64,000 bases of DNA from contig NZ_JACVUP010000006.1 of NCBI RefSeq assembly GCF_016625195.1, positions 124,001 through 188,000 on the forward strand. The letters are read 5' to 3'. The DNA is from Erwinia sp. S63 (GTDB taxonomy: Bacteria > Pseudomonadota > Gammaproteobacteria > Enterobacterales > Enterobacteriaceae). The position numbers were made by a program, and so were the translations under genes. Every line of letters begins with the position of its first letter. Position 1 is the stretch's first letter. The notes beneath the pieces are model-generated. The model ran no database searches. It was not told where the DNA came from and saw only the letters and a list, made by a program, of their open reading frames with translations. Positions 9,191-18,201 of the stretch are shown one piece after another.

Positions 9191-10831
9191 ATGAGCCAGT
9201 TTTTTATGCATGAGAAAAACGATCTGGTGAACGAAGCCATCGAAGGGGTTTTGCTGAGCACGCCCTGGCATAACCTGAGCCGCCTCGATCTCGGTGATGA
9301 GATCCGCGTGGTGGTGCGCACAGATTGGGATAAGAGCAAAGTGGCGCTGATCTCCGGCGGCGGATCGGGCCATGAACCGGCGCATGCCGGTTTTGTCGGC
9401 AAAGGCATGCTCACGGCAGCGGTGTGCGGCGATATCTTTGCCTCACCGAGTGTCGATGCGGTGCTCAATGCCATCATCAATGTCACGGGCGATGCAGGTT
9501 GCCTGCTGATTGTGAAGAACTACACCGGCGACCGGTTGAACTTCGGGCTGGCGGCGGAGAAAGCGAAAAATCTCGGCTACAACGTTGAGTTGGTAATGGT
9601 GCAGGACGATATTGCGCTGCCCGAAAACCCTCAGCCGCGCGGCATCGCTGGAACCGTGCTGGTGCATAAGATCGCCGGTTTTGCCGCCGAGCAGGGGCAA
9701 TCGCTGGATGAAGTCAAAGCGCTGGCGCAGCGTGCCATCGACGCCACCTCATCGATTGGGCTGGCGTTTGCAACCTGCCATATCCCCGGCGAAAAGCGTG
9801 ATGAACGTGTCGAAGCGGGCCACAGCGAGCTGGGTATGGGCATCCACGGCGAACCGGGCGTGGTGACACTGGATACCCAAAACAGTCGAAAGATCAGCAG
9901 CATTATGACCGATAAGCTGGCGCAGTCGCTGCCAGACGGCAAACAGGCACTGCTTTTGATCAACAACCTCGGCGGCTTCTCCCAGCTGGAGCTGGCGGTG
10001 TTGACGCGCGAAGTGTTGCAATCACCACTTGCCGCGCGGGTTACCCACCTTATCGGTCCGGCAACCCTGGTCAGCGCCCTGGATATGAAAGGCTTCTCGC
10101 TGTCATTGCTGGCGCTGGAGGAACCCTTCCTTGAGGCACTCAATGCGTCGGTGCAGGTGCTGGGCTGGGTACCGGTCTATGATTTCGCACCCATCAGTTT
10201 GCAGAGCGCGGAAAAAGTCGGCAGCGTGCTGGATTTCGACCCGTCCGACAACGCTGAAGTGGCAAAACATGTAGAGCGCGTGACGCAAACCCTGATCGAT
10301 CTGGAAAGCGAACTCAATGCGCTGGATGCCAAAGTCGGCGACGGCGATACCGGCTCAACCTTTGCGGCAGGTGCGAAGAAGATTCAACGCGGCCTGCGCG
10401 ACAAGCAGTTGCCGCTGGATGAGTTGCCGACCTTAATGGCGCTGATCGGTGAGCAACTGGCGACGGTGATGGGCGGTTCAAGCGGCGTACTGATGTCGAT
10501 TCTGTTCACCAGCGCCGGGCAAAAACTGGAAGAGGGCAGCGCACTGCCGCAGGCATTAATGCATGGTCTGGAGCGCATGAAGCACTACGGCGGCGCGCAG
10601 CCGGGGCATCGTACGTTAGTGGATGCGCTGCAACCGGCGCTGGAGGCGTTAGTGGCGGGTGAGTCGCTGGCGTCGGCCGCGAAAGCCGCTCAGCAAGGCG
10701 CGGATGCCACGGCACAAATGCAGAGCGCCAAAGCGGGACGCTCAGCCTATCTGAATCAGCAGAGTCTGGATGGGGTGAAAGATCCGGGTGCGTATGCGGT
10801 TGAGAAAGTGTTTGCGGTGCTGGCAGGTTGA
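9191..10831 (+). CDS. dhaK: ATP-dependent dihydroxyacetone kinase (DhaK-DhaL fusion)
   Basis: A 546-residue single-chain enzyme of the Citrobacter type. The N-terminal DAK1 domain (about 1-330) carries GGGSGHEPAHAGFVG and the substrate-binding histidine His219 in GMGIHGEPG, which forms a covalent hemiaminal with dihydroxyacetone. The C-terminal DAK2 (DhaL) domain holds the ATP/Mg site motif VGDGDTGSTFAAGA. It phosphorylates dihydroxyacetone or glyceraldehyde in the cytosol with ATP, unlike the PTS-dependent DhaKLM. A strong ribosome site (GGAGAGGAAG) ends two bases before the ATG. No glycerol dehydrogenase or DhaR gene is adjacent, so the substrate source is not shown here. Confidence 0.93.
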   Translation: MSQFFMHEKNDLVNEAIEGVLLSTPWHNLSRLDLGDEIRVVVRTDWDKSKVALISGGGSGHEPAHAGFVGKGMLTAAVCGDIFASPSVDAVLNAIINVTGDAGCLLIVKNYTGDRLNFGLAAEKAKNLGYNVELVMVQDDIALPENPQPRGIAGTVLVHKIAGFAAEQGQSLDEVKALAQRAIDATSSIGLAFATCHIPGEKRDERVEAGHSELGMGIHGEPGVVTLDTQNSRKISSIMTDKLAQSLPDGKQALLLINNLGGFSQLELAVLTREVLQSPLAARVTHLIGPATLVSALDMKGFSLSLLALEEPFLEALNASVQVLGWVPVYDFAPISLQSAEKVGSVLDFDPSDNAEVAKHVERVTQTLIDLESELNALDAKVGDGDTGSTFAAGAKKIQRGLRDKQLPLDELPTLMALIGEQLATVMGGSSGVLMSILFTSAGQKLEEGSALPQALMHGLERMKHYGGAQPGHRTLVDALQPALEALVAGESLASAAKAAQQGADATAQMQSAKAGRSAYLNQQSLDGVKDPGAYAVEKVFAVLAG

Positions 10832-10879
10832 TTTAAGCGGATGACACTGCTCGCAATGATCTGTTGCAGCGCGATTTAA

Positions 10880-10916
10880 TGCGCACCTGAAGCGTGATTG
10901 ACGCGACAGGTGCGCA
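10880..10916. terminator. Bidirectional hairpin between dhaK and sbmA
   Basis: TGCGCACCTG (10880-10889) pairs perfectly with CAGGTGCGCA (10907-10916), and an inner GCGT/ACGC pair extends it. It sits between two convergent genes. T-runs are absent. Confidence 0.6.
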
Positions 10917-10937
10917 ATATGTTGCCGCCACAACCGC

Positions 10938-12173
10938 TTATTCCGATGCCTCGCGCATCATCTCATCATGCGGAATATCCGCCAGAATCTGCTCAAAACT
11001 GCGCAGACGTTTGTAGATCGACATCAGTTCCACCAACGTTGACCATGAAGTTATCAGGTACTGGAATGACGAACGAACCTGGTCAAACACGTTAGTAATC
11101 TGGTTCATTAAACCCAGCGTAATCGACGCGGCGACAATCGAAGGAAGCAGTAAAAACAGCCCAACGACGTTGTCAACTTGCAGGTAGAGGATGCGGGTGA
11201 TATTGAAATACAGGTAATGGAAATAGAGACGAAAATAGTTATAACGTACACGGCTAAACAGTTCGGCAACGGTGGGAGGAGTGGCGCGATCATTGTGGTC
11301 TTCACCATAGACCAATTCTTTACGGTAGGCGGCTTCCACCTTCTGATTACGGAACTCCAGTCCCGGTAGTTTGATCCCCACCAGCGCTAACAGTCCAGTA
11401 CCAAAAATCGACCAGACCAACGCGGCAATCACCAGTGCATAAGGAATACTGCCTAAAATAGGCACTTCTTTAACGTGAGGCGAAAGTGCTACCAGCACGG
11501 GAAGAAACGCCACCAGTGTCATAATCGCCTGAATGAAACTCACGCCCCAATCTTCCAGCGTGCTGGCAAAACGCATGGTGTCTTCCTGCACACGCTGGGC
11601 TGCACCTTCAACATGACGCAGGCGCTGCCAGTTATGCATGTAGTAGTTATTCATCGCCGTACGCCAGCGGAATACCCAATGGCTGATGAAAAATGCGCTC
11701 ATCACACCCACGACGACGGCAATCAATGCGATACCCAGAAACGCGGTAATTTGACGGTAAAACTCATCAATAGTGACAGCATTGGGTTTGCTGAGCGCTT
11801 TCTGAATCATGTCACCAAACGGATTATACCAAGCGTTGATCGCCACGCTGACCTGCACACCAAACCAGGTGATAAAGATGATCAGTGCCGCTCCCCAGAC
11901 TGACCAACGTTGCCAAGGGTGGTTATCGATCACCTTCCACGCAAGGGCGAAAATCGCCGCAACGATCCAGTAATAGGCATAAAACCATAGTTGGCTCGCG
12001 TGAATAAAGCGGCTGGCATTGGTTGGCAATGGCTGCTGCATCGCGGCCTGTAACGCAGGCCAGCGTGCTGGAAAATCATTAAAAAAGCCAAACCAGGCAA
12101 AAATCGCAATCAAACTCCAAATCGCGGCCGAGCTGAAAAACAGCGCTGGCCGCGGAAAATAGGACTTAAACAT
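10938..12173 (-). CDS. sbmA: SbmA/BacA-type peptide transporter
   Basis: A 411-residue inner-membrane protein, like E. coli SbmA (406 aa). It has about seven to eight membrane helices, and [21 protein letters not shown] and the C-terminal [14 protein letters not shown] segment (here [18 protein letters not shown]) follow the family. SbmA imports proline-rich peptides, microcins B17 and J25 and bleomycin using the proton gradient. It resembles an ABC permease core without an ATPase domain. ATG 12173 is preferred because GGAG sits five bases upstream; the in-frame GTG two codons earlier overlaps that ribosome site. It converges on dhaK. Confidence 0.93.
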   Translation of the reverse strand: MFKSYFPRPALFFSSAAIWSLIAIFAWFGFFNDFPARWPALQAAMQQPLPTNASRFIHASQLWFYAYYWIVAAIFALAWKVIDNHPWQRWSVWGAALIIFITWFGVQVSVAINAWYNPFGDMIQKALSKPNAVTIDEFYRQITAFLGIALIAVVVGVMSAFFISHWVFRWRTAMNNYYMHNWQRLRHVEGAAQRVQEDTMRFASTLEDWGVSFIQAIMTLVAFLPVLVALSPHVKEVPILGSIPYALVIAALVWSIFGTGLLALVGIKLPGLEFRNQKVEAAYRKELVYGEDHNDRATPPTVAELFSRVRYNYFRLYFHYLYFNITRILYLQVDNVVGLFLLLPSIVAASITLGLMNQITNVFDQVRSSFQYLITSWSTLVELMSIYKRLRSFEQILADIPHDEMMREASE

Positions 12174-12358
12174 AGGCACTCCGCTGTTGTGTGTACTCTT
12201 TTATACCGCGTCAGACAGTGCTTTGTCTGTTGTGGGTTGTATCTGACGATGACAGCATCGCTGCTGCGATGTAAAGCGACACCATGACTTGTTAAGTATT
12301 TTGTGCGCATTTGTTTCGAGAAACTAAATTAATAACAGTTGTGGTGTTACACTATGCG

Positions 12359-12378
12359 CACTGTTACCGGTAACAGTG
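12359..12378. promoter_or_regulatory. GntR-like operator upstream of the gluconate dehydrogenase operon
   Basis: A perfect 20-bp palindrome with core TGTTACCGGTAACA lies about 90 bases before the first subunit gene. This is the form of operator recognised by the LacI-family gluconate repressors GntR/IdnR of enterobacteria. A weaker TAACA..TGTTA inverted pair lies just upstream (12333-12349). Repression relieved by gluconate is the natural inference. The rest of the 12174-12468 gap shows no gene. Confidence 0.7.
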
Positions 12379-12468
12379 ACGCTGTATCCCTTAAGCCACA
12401 ACTAAAAAAACAATACAACGCAACGAGTTAACTTTCATACCGCATTCATGTGGTAATGAGGCAATGTC

Positions 12469-13203
12469 ATGTCAGAACAAAAAAATGGTCACAGTCGCAG
12501 GGATTTTCTGCTGAGAACCATCACCCTGGCGCCAGCCATGGCCGTTGGCGGTTCGGCAATGGGCGCGTTAGTGGTGCCGATGGCCGCAGGAGCAGCAGAG
12601 CAACCCGTCGCACCTCAACAAGCACGCGCTTATCAGCCTACCTGGTTCACGGCGGAAGAGTTCGCCTTTATCACTGCGGCAGTGGCGCGCCTGATCCCCA
12701 ATGATGAACGCGGTCCTGGCGCACTGGAAGCCGGTGTGCCGGAATTTATCGATCGTCAAATGAACACGCCGTACGCCACCGGCAGCAACTGGTACATGCA
12801 GGGGCCGTTCAATCCCGATCTGCCTAAAGAGCTGGGTTATCAGTCTCCGCTGGTGCCGCAGCAGATCTATCGTCTGGGTCTGGCCGATGCCGATGGCTGG
12901 AGCAAAAAGCAGCACGGCAAAGTGTTCGCTGAGCTAACCGGCGAACAGCAGGACGCTCTGCTGACCACGTTTGAGAGCGGTGAGGCACAGTTCCCGCAGC
13001 TCAATAGCAAAACCTTCTTCTCCTTCCTGCTGCAGAACACCCGCGAGGGTTACTTCAGCGATCCGATCCACGGTGGAAATCAGGGCATGGTGGGCTGGAA
13101 GCTGATTGGCTTCCCTGGCGCACGTGCCGACTTTATGGATTGGGTGGAGCGCGGTGAACGTTATCCGTTCCCGTCAGTGGATATTCGCGGGGAGAGGGCG
13201 TAA
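12469..13203 (+). CDS. Gluconate 2-dehydrogenase small (gamma) subunit, Tat-exported
   Basis: A 244-residue protein of the gluconate 2-dehydrogenase subunit 3 family. The N-terminus has a twin-arginine motif (SRRDFLL, residues 9-15) followed by a hydrophobic stretch ending AGAAEQ, so the folded complex is exported by Tat. In characterised enzymes the small subunit carries the Tat signal and escorts the flavoprotein, which lacks its own signal, to the periplasm. It is the first gene of a three-gene operon, with the flavoprotein GTG two bases after this stop. A GntR-like palindrome lies upstream. Confidence 0.88.
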   Translation: MSEQKNGHSRRDFLLRTITLAPAMAVGGSAMGALVVPMAAGAAEQPVAPQQARAYQPTWFTAEEFAFITAAVARLIPNDERGPGALEAGVPEFIDRQMNTPYATGSNWYMQGPFNPDLPKELGYQSPLVPQQIYRLGLADADGWSKKQHGKVFAELTGEQQDALLTTFESGEAQFPQLNSKTFFSFLLQNTREGYFSDPIHGGNQGMVGWKLIGFPGARADFMDWVERGERYPFPSVDIRGERA

Positions 13204-13205
13204 CC

Positions 13206-14990
13206 GTGGCAAATGAATTGAAAAAAGTAGATGCGGTGGTAGTGGGTTTCGGCTGGGCTGGCGCGATCATGGCGAAAGAGCTAACCGAAGCCGGTCTGAC
13301 GGTGGTGGCGCTGGAGCGCGGTCCACATCGTGATACCTATCCTGATGGATCCTATCCGCAGTCGATTGATGAACTGACCTATAACATCCGTAAAAAGTTG
13401 TTCCAGGATCTGTCGAAAAGCACCGTGACCATCCGTCACGATGCCTCGCAAACTGCGGTGCCGTATCGTCAGCTGGCGGCGTTTTTGCCGGGCACCGGCA
13501 CCGGCGGTGCAGGTCTGCACTGGTCAGGTGTGCATTTCCGTGTCGATCCGGTGGAGCTGAATCTGCGCAGCCATTACGAGCAGCGTTACGGTAAAAACTT
13601 CATCCCGGAAGGCATGACCATTCAGGATTTCGGCGTCAGCTATGATGAGCTGGAGCCGTTCTTCGATCAGGCTGAGAAAGTGTTTGGCACTTCCGGCAGC
13701 GCCTGGTCGATCAAAGGCAAACTGCAGGGCAAAGAGCAGGGCGGCAACCCGTACGCGCCGGATCGTTCCAGCGCTTTCCCTCTGCCTGCACAGAAGCGCA
13801 CTTACTCGGCACAGCTGTTTGCCCAGGCCGCTGAATCAGTGGGTTATCATCCCTATGATATGCCGTCTGCCAACACCTCTGGCCCGTACACCAACACCTA
13901 CGGTGCGCAGATGGGACCGTGCAACTTCTGCGGTTACTGCAGCGGTTATGCCTGCTACATGTACTCCAAAGCTTCGCCGAACGTGAATATCCTGCCCGCG
14001 CTGCGTCAGGAGCCGAAGTTCGAATTGCGTAACAACTCCTACGTGCTGCGCGTCAATCTGACCGATGACAAGAAGCGCGCTACCGGCGTGACCTATCTGG
14101 ATGGTCAGGGGCGTGAAGTAGTGCAGCCAGCGGATCTGGTGATCCTGTCTGCGTTCCAGTTCCACAACGTGCATCTGATGCTGCTGTCAGGCATCGGCAA
14201 ACCGTACAACCCGATCAGCAACGAAGGTGTGGTGGGCCGTAACTTCGCCTATCAGAACATCTCGACCCTGAAAGCGCTGTTCGACAAAAACACCACCACC
14301 AACCCGTTTATTGGTGCGGGCGGTGCGGGCGTGGCAGTGGATGACTTCAACGCAGACAACTTTGACCACGGTCCACACGGCTTTGTCGGCGGCTCCCCAT
14401 TCTGGGTGAACCAGGCGGGTACCAAGCCGATCTCTGGTCTGCCAACGCCGAAAGGCACGCCAAACTGGGGCAGCCAGTGGAAAGCGGCTGTCGCCGATAC
14501 CTATAACCATCACATTTCGATGGATGCGCACGGCGCGCACCAGTCGTATCGCGCCAACTATCTCGATCTCGATCCGAACTACAAAGATGTCTATGGCCAG
14601 CCGCTGCTGCGCATGACCTTTGACTGGCAGGACAACGACATCAAGATGGCGCAGTTTATGGTCGGCAAGATGCGCAAGATCACCGAAGCGATGAACCCGA
14701 AAATGATCATTGGCGGCGCCAAAGGACCAGGCACACACTTCGATACCACCGTGTACCAGACCACGCATATGAGCGGCGGCGCGATCATGGGTGAAGATCC
14801 GAAAACCAGTGCGGTGAACCGTTATCTGCAGAGCTGGGATGTGCCTAACGTGTTTGTGCCAGGCGCCTCTGCGTTCCCGCAGGGCCTCGGCTATAACCCA
14901 ACCGGCATGGTGGCGGCGCTGAGCTATTGGTCAGCGAAAGCTATCCGCGAACAGTATCTGAAGAACCCCGGCCCCCTGGTTCAGGCATAA
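13206..14990 (+). CDS. Gluconate 2-dehydrogenase flavoprotein (alpha) subunit, GMC family
   Basis: A 594-residue GMC oxidoreductase. Start is GTG 13206, behind GGGGAGAGGG. The FAD Rossmann motif is VGFGWAGAIMAKEL near residue 13, and the C-terminal HxxGG-like region (THMSGGAIMG) plus GYNPTGMVAALSYW follow GMC enzymes. Cys239, Cys242, Cys245 and Cys250 (CNFCGYCSGYAC) form a cluster expected to bind an Fe-S centre, as in related membrane-bound dehydrogenases. It oxidises D-gluconate to 2-ketogluconate at the periplasmic face and passes electrons to the cytochrome subunit. A paralogous 2-ketogluconate dehydrogenase with the same layout exists in Pantoea, so the exact substrate is not proven. Confidence 0.88.
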   Translation: MANELKKVDAVVVGFGWAGAIMAKELTEAGLTVVALERGPHRDTYPDGSYPQSIDELTYNIRKKLFQDLSKSTVTIRHDASQTAVPYRQLAAFLPGTGTGGAGLHWSGVHFRVDPVELNLRSHYEQRYGKNFIPEGMTIQDFGVSYDELEPFFDQAEKVFGTSGSAWSIKGKLQGKEQGGNPYAPDRSSAFPLPAQKRTYSAQLFAQAAESVGYHPYDMPSANTSGPYTNTYGAQMGPCNFCGYCSGYACYMYSKASPNVNILPALRQEPKFELRNNSYVLRVNLTDDKKRATGVTYLDGQGREVVQPADLVILSAFQFHNVHLMLLSGIGKPYNPISNEGVVGRNFAYQNISTLKALFDKNTTTNPFIGAGGAGVAVDDFNADNFDHGPHGFVGGSPFWVNQAGTKPISGLPTPKGTPNWGSQWKAAVADTYNHHISMDAHGAHQSYRANYLDLDPNYKDVYGQPLLRMTFDWQDNDIKMAQFMVGKMRKITEAMNPKMIIGGAKGPGTHFDTTVYQTTHMSGGAIMGEDPKTSAVNRYLQSWDVPNVFVPGASAFPQGLGYNPTGMVAALSYWSAKAIREQYLKNPGPLVQA

Positions 14991-15001
14991 GGAACACGGC
15001 G

Positions 15002-16321
15002 ATGATCAAAAGCATTTTGGCCCTGTTTCTGGGCACGATGACGTTCGCCGCAGTGGCGGACGAAGCAGTTTCGGACGCTCTGGTGAAGCGCGGCGAGTAT
15101 CTGGCACGCGCGGGTGACTGCGTGGCGTGCCACAGCACCGCAGGCGGCAAGCCGTTTGCCGGTGGCTTACCGATGGCGACGCCAATTGGCACCATTTACT
15201 CCACCAACATCACCCCGGACAAAACCACCGGTATTGGTGACTACAGCTATGACGACTTCCAGAAAGCGGTGCGTCATGGCGTGGCGAAAAATGGCGAGAC
15301 GCTCTATCCGGCGATGCCGTATCCCTCCTACGCGGTAGTCAGCGATGAAGACATGCAGGCGCTGTATGCCTACTTTATGCATGGCGTACAGCCGGTGGCG
15401 CAGGCCAACAAAGACAGCGACATTCCCTGGCCGCTGTCGATGCGCTGGCCTCTCTCCATCTGGCGTGGCATCTTCGCGCCAGACGTGAAAGCGTTCCAGC
15501 CCGCCGCGCAGGAAGATCCGGCGCTAGCGCGCGGTCGCTATCTGGTGGAAGGGCTGGGTCACTGCGGTGCCTGCCATACACCGCGTAGCATCACCATGCA
15601 GGAAAAAGCGCTGACCAACGGCGAAGGCAATGATTACCTATCTGGCAGCAGCGCGCCGATTGATGGCTGGACTGCCAGCAATCTGCGTGGTGATAACCGC
15701 GATGGCTTAGGCCGCTGGAGCGAAGATGATCTGAAGCAGTTCCTGCGCTTTGGCCGCAACGATCACACCGCCGTATTTGGTGGCATGACCGACGTGGTGC
15801 AGCACAGCCTGCAGTATCTCAACGATGAAGATATCAGCGCGATTGCCAAATATCTGAAGTCGCTGGGCGCGAAGGACGCTAGCCAGACGGTGTTCACACA
15901 GGATGATGCGGTCGCCAAAGCATTGTGGAAGGGCGATGACAGCCAGCCAGGCGCTTCGGTGTATGTCGATAGCTGTGCAGCCTGCCATAAGACCGACGGC
16001 AGCGGCTATCAGCGCTTCTACCCGGCACTGCGCGGCAATCCTGTCGTCATGGCGGAGGACCCGACCTCGCTGATACACATCGTATTGGTGGGCGGCACCT
16101 TGCCTGGCGTGCAGGGCGCTCCTTCAGCCATCACCATGCCGGCATTCGGCTGGCGTCTCAACGACAACCAGGTGGCGGATGTGGTGAACTTCATTCGCGG
16201 CAGCTGGGGTAATGGCGTGAAGTCGACGGTGACGGCGAAGGATGTGGCAAAGCTGCGCAAAGACGAGGCGGTCGAGTCGAAGCAGGGCAGCGCGGACATT
16301 AAGGTGCTGGAAGGGCAGTAA
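15002..16321 (+). CDS. Gluconate 2-dehydrogenase triheme cytochrome c (beta) subunit
   Basis: A 439-residue protein from ATG 15002, 11 bases after the flavoprotein stop. A signal peptide (MIKSILALFLGTMTFAAVA) is followed by three CXXCH heme sites: CVACH at residue 40, CGACH at 188 and CAACH at 325. This is the hallmark of the membrane-anchored cytochrome subunit that passes electrons from the flavoprotein to ubiquinone. Heme attachment needs the Ccm system, not in this window. Together with Gcd (32494-34884) it makes a two-step periplasmic oxidation chain. An in-frame start at 14927 would lack the signal peptide at its N-terminus and is rejected. Confidence 0.9.
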   Translation: MIKSILALFLGTMTFAAVADEAVSDALVKRGEYLARAGDCVACHSTAGGKPFAGGLPMATPIGTIYSTNITPDKTTGIGDYSYDDFQKAVRHGVAKNGETLYPAMPYPSYAVVSDEDMQALYAYFMHGVQPVAQANKDSDIPWPLSMRWPLSIWRGIFAPDVKAFQPAAQEDPALARGRYLVEGLGHCGACHTPRSITMQEKALTNGEGNDYLSGSSAPIDGWTASNLRGDNRDGLGRWSEDDLKQFLRFGRNDHTAVFGGMTDVVQHSLQYLNDEDISAIAKYLKSLGAKDASQTVFTQDDAVAKALWKGDDSQPGASVYVDSCAACHKTDGSGYQRFYPALRGNPVVMAEDPTSLIHIVLVGGTLPGVQGAPSAITMPAFGWRLNDNQVADVVNFIRGSWGNGVKSTVTAKDVAKLRKDEAVESKQGSADIKVLEGQ

Positions 16322-16343
16322 GCCAACACTGCGTTTTAAAGCA

Positions 16344-16397
16344 CGATAAATCGCGCCGCACCAGATCGCACTGATCTGGTCGCGGCGTGATTTATCG
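16344..16397. repeat. Long imperfect palindrome after the gluconate dehydrogenase operon
   Basis: CGATAAATCGCGCCGC..ACCAGATC pairs with GATCTGGT.CGCGGCG.TGATTTATCG over about 24 bases with one mismatch and one bulge. It may terminate transcription, but no T-run follows. Its GATAAATCGCGCCGC wording places it in the dispersed palindrome family of this window. A further TGTAGGGTGCGCAT fragment at 16451 looks like a half element. The remainder of the 16322-16630 gap is AT-rich. Confidence 0.65.
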
Positions 16398-16590
16398 CGC
16401 AGTATTTAAATATTCTCCAAATCCAAACCTGCAAAACCGTACCCAATCGCTGTAGGGTGCGCATCATGCTTACCTTTGCAATCATTGTGTTCCACACCCC
16501 TCAAATTTAAATCCCTACAAGCCTTGTCTCATTTTTCATCCCTCTCGTTGCAAGGCCATCGTTAAGCGCACATAATTCCGGTTTATGAAA

Positions 16591-16614
16591 TTATAAAATT
16601 TACCTATTTTATAA
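16591..16614. promoter_or_regulatory. Palindromic operator of the Xre/PIN pair
   Basis: TTATAAAAT-TTACCT-ATTTTATAA is a perfect 9-bp inverted repeat ending six bases before the GGAGG of the GTG at 16631. Its AT-rich arms overlap any -10 element. Autorepression by the downstream Xre protein is the likely role. Confidence 0.65.
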
Positions 16615-16630
16615 ACCAACGGAGGTCAGT

Positions 16631-17698
16631 GTGTTTGGAGAACGTTTATTGCGCGCGCGCTCCGCTGCGGGCTTATCCATGAAGCAGTTGGCTGAGAAAG
16701 CGGGCGTCAGCGCCAACATGATCAAGAAATACGAGCATAACGAAAGTATGCCGGGATCTGCCGTGCTGGTGAAAATGTCGCGTGCGCTAGGTGTGCGTAA
16801 CGAATATTTCTTCCGCCCGACGACGGTTGCACTGAAAAATATTGAGTACCGTAAACGCCAAACGCTATCAGCCAAAATGTTGGCGCAGATCCATGCGGAT
16901 GTGATTGATCAGGCAGAACGGTGGCTTGAACTTGCCAATCTGTGGCCTAACTTTCCTGTTCCAATTTTTGCTCAACCTCAGGTGCCTGCTGGGCAGGTTG
17001 AGAACTATGAGCAGATTGAAACGATTACCGAACACGTTCGGCTGCAGTGGGGACTTGGCCAGCAGCCGATCACGCACTTGATTGGCGTGCTGGAAAGCCA
17101 TGGGATTTTGGTGATCGTCACGGATGTCGATCACTCAGACAAGTTTGATGGTTGTCAGGCGATGATTGACGCCATACCCGTTATCGTTATTTCTGCTAAA
17201 TGGCCCGGCGATCGCCAGCGATTTACTCTGGCGCATGAACTGGGACATTTGATTTTACAGGGTCGCCTTGCCTCTCATCTTGATGAGGAGAGAGCCTGTC
17301 ATCGCTTTGCGGGGGCTTTGCTTTTCCCTGCAAGTGCTGTGTTTCAGCACTTTGGTCACCGCCGTGCTCGTCTTGAGGTGCAAGAGCTATACCTGCAAAA
17401 AATGGATTATGGTCTGAGCATGCTGGCCTGTGTTTACCGCGCTGCCAATCTGAGCGTGATAACTGAGGGCAAACGCAAAGATTTGATCATGATGTTCTCT
17501 GCGCGCAAATGGCGAAAGCAGGAACCTGGTGAACAGGTCGCATGTGAGAGCACTACGCTTTTTCCACAGTTAATTTATCGCGCCTTAGGCGAAGGAATCA
17601 TCAGTGAAGGTAAAGCGGCTGAGCTGATGGGCGTCTCATTAGTCGCCTTTCACCGCGAGCGGCAGTTGGGGTGGTCGGATGATCATTCTCATCAGTGA
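16631..17698 (+). CDS. Xre-family HTH fused to ImmA/IrrE metallopeptidase (probable antitoxin)
   Basis: A 355-residue protein starting at GTG behind GGAGG. Residues about 3-55 are an Xre helix-turn-helix (MKQLAEKAGVSANMIKKYE). A central region leads to an ImmA/IrrE zinc-peptidase core with HELGH at 202-206 and a third-ligand-type ExxCHxFA at about 220. Such HTH-protease fusions occur as phage-type regulators and as antitoxins. The next gene, a PIN nuclease, overlaps its 3' end by 20 bases, so the two are translationally coupled. Expected role: represses its own promoter through the palindrome at 16591 and counters the PIN toxin. Nearby base composition is AT-richer than the flanks, consistent with transfer. 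Confidence 0.85.
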   Translation: MFGERLLRARSAAGLSMKQLAEKAGVSANMIKKYEHNESMPGSAVLVKMSRALGVRNEYFFRPTTVALKNIEYRKRQTLSAKMLAQIHADVIDQAERWLELANLWPNFPVPIFAQPQVPAGQVENYEQIETITEHVRLQWGLGQQPITHLIGVLESHGILVIVTDVDHSDKFDGCQAMIDAIPVIVISAKWPGDRQRFTLAHELGHLILQGRLASHLDEERACHRFAGALLFPASAVFQHFGHRRARLEVQELYLQKMDYGLSMLACVYRAANLSVITEGKRKDLIMMFSARKWRKQEPGEQVACESTTLFPQLIYRALGEGIISEGKAAELMGVSLVAFHRERQLGWSDDHSHQ

Positions 17699-18164
17699 TG
17701 CCAATATTTTAATTGATATGGAAGAGGGCGATTTGTTAGATGCGCTCTTCGAATTGCCCTACCAATTTACCGTGCCAGATTTACTCTATTTTGATGAGCT
17801 TGAAACCCACCATGCCGACTTGCTTGATAAAGGATTGGTACTTGGCGAATTAAGCTCAACCACTATGACTTACGCCATAAAACTCATTGAGCGTGTGCGT
17901 GGGCCCAGCCGAAATGATTGTTTTGCGTTAGCCCTGGCTAAACAGGAAATCTGTCCGCTATTAACCGGTGACAGAGCGCTCAATCGAGTTGCCAGAGAAG
18001 AGGGTATAGACGTTCGTGGAACGCTTTGGGTTGTGGAAGCAATGATTGAACACCAGATCATTACAGTGGATGGCGCACGCCGGGCTTATTGTCAGATGCG
18101 AGACAGTGGCAGGCGCTTGCCATGGGATATTGCCTTCGCACAGTTAGACGAATTCGCGAAATAG
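17679..18164 (+). CDS. PIN-domain protein (probable RNase toxin)
   Basis: A 161-residue protein. It opens with ILISDANILIDME and keeps the PIN acidic set: Asp7, Glu40 (FDELE), Asp80 (SRNDCFALALA) and Asp98 (LTGDRAL), which bind Mg or Mn for RNA cleavage. The start overlaps the end of the HTH-protease gene by 20 bases, the usual coupling in toxin-antitoxin pairs. All four acidic residues are present, so activity is expected. The target is unknown; many PIN toxins cut initiator tRNA or rRNA. A terminator-like hairpin begins at its stop codon. Confidence 0.82.
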   Translation: MIILISDANILIDMEEGDLLDALFELPYQFTVPDLLYFDELETHHADLLDKGLVLGELSSTTMTYAIKLIERVRGPSRNDCFALALAKQEICPLLTGDRALNRVAREEGIDVRGTLWVVEAMIEHQIITVDGARRAYCQMRDSGRRLPWDIAFAQLDEFAK

Positions 18165-18187
18165 TGGGCGGCTTATTTTCCGCCCAC
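18164..18187. terminator. Hairpin between PIN gene and MFS gene
   Basis: GTGGGCGG-CTTATTTT-CCGCCCAC is a perfect 8-bp stem between two convergent genes. No long T-run is present. Confidence 0.55.
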
Positions 18188-18201
18188 GGCCGATAGATTA
18201 C

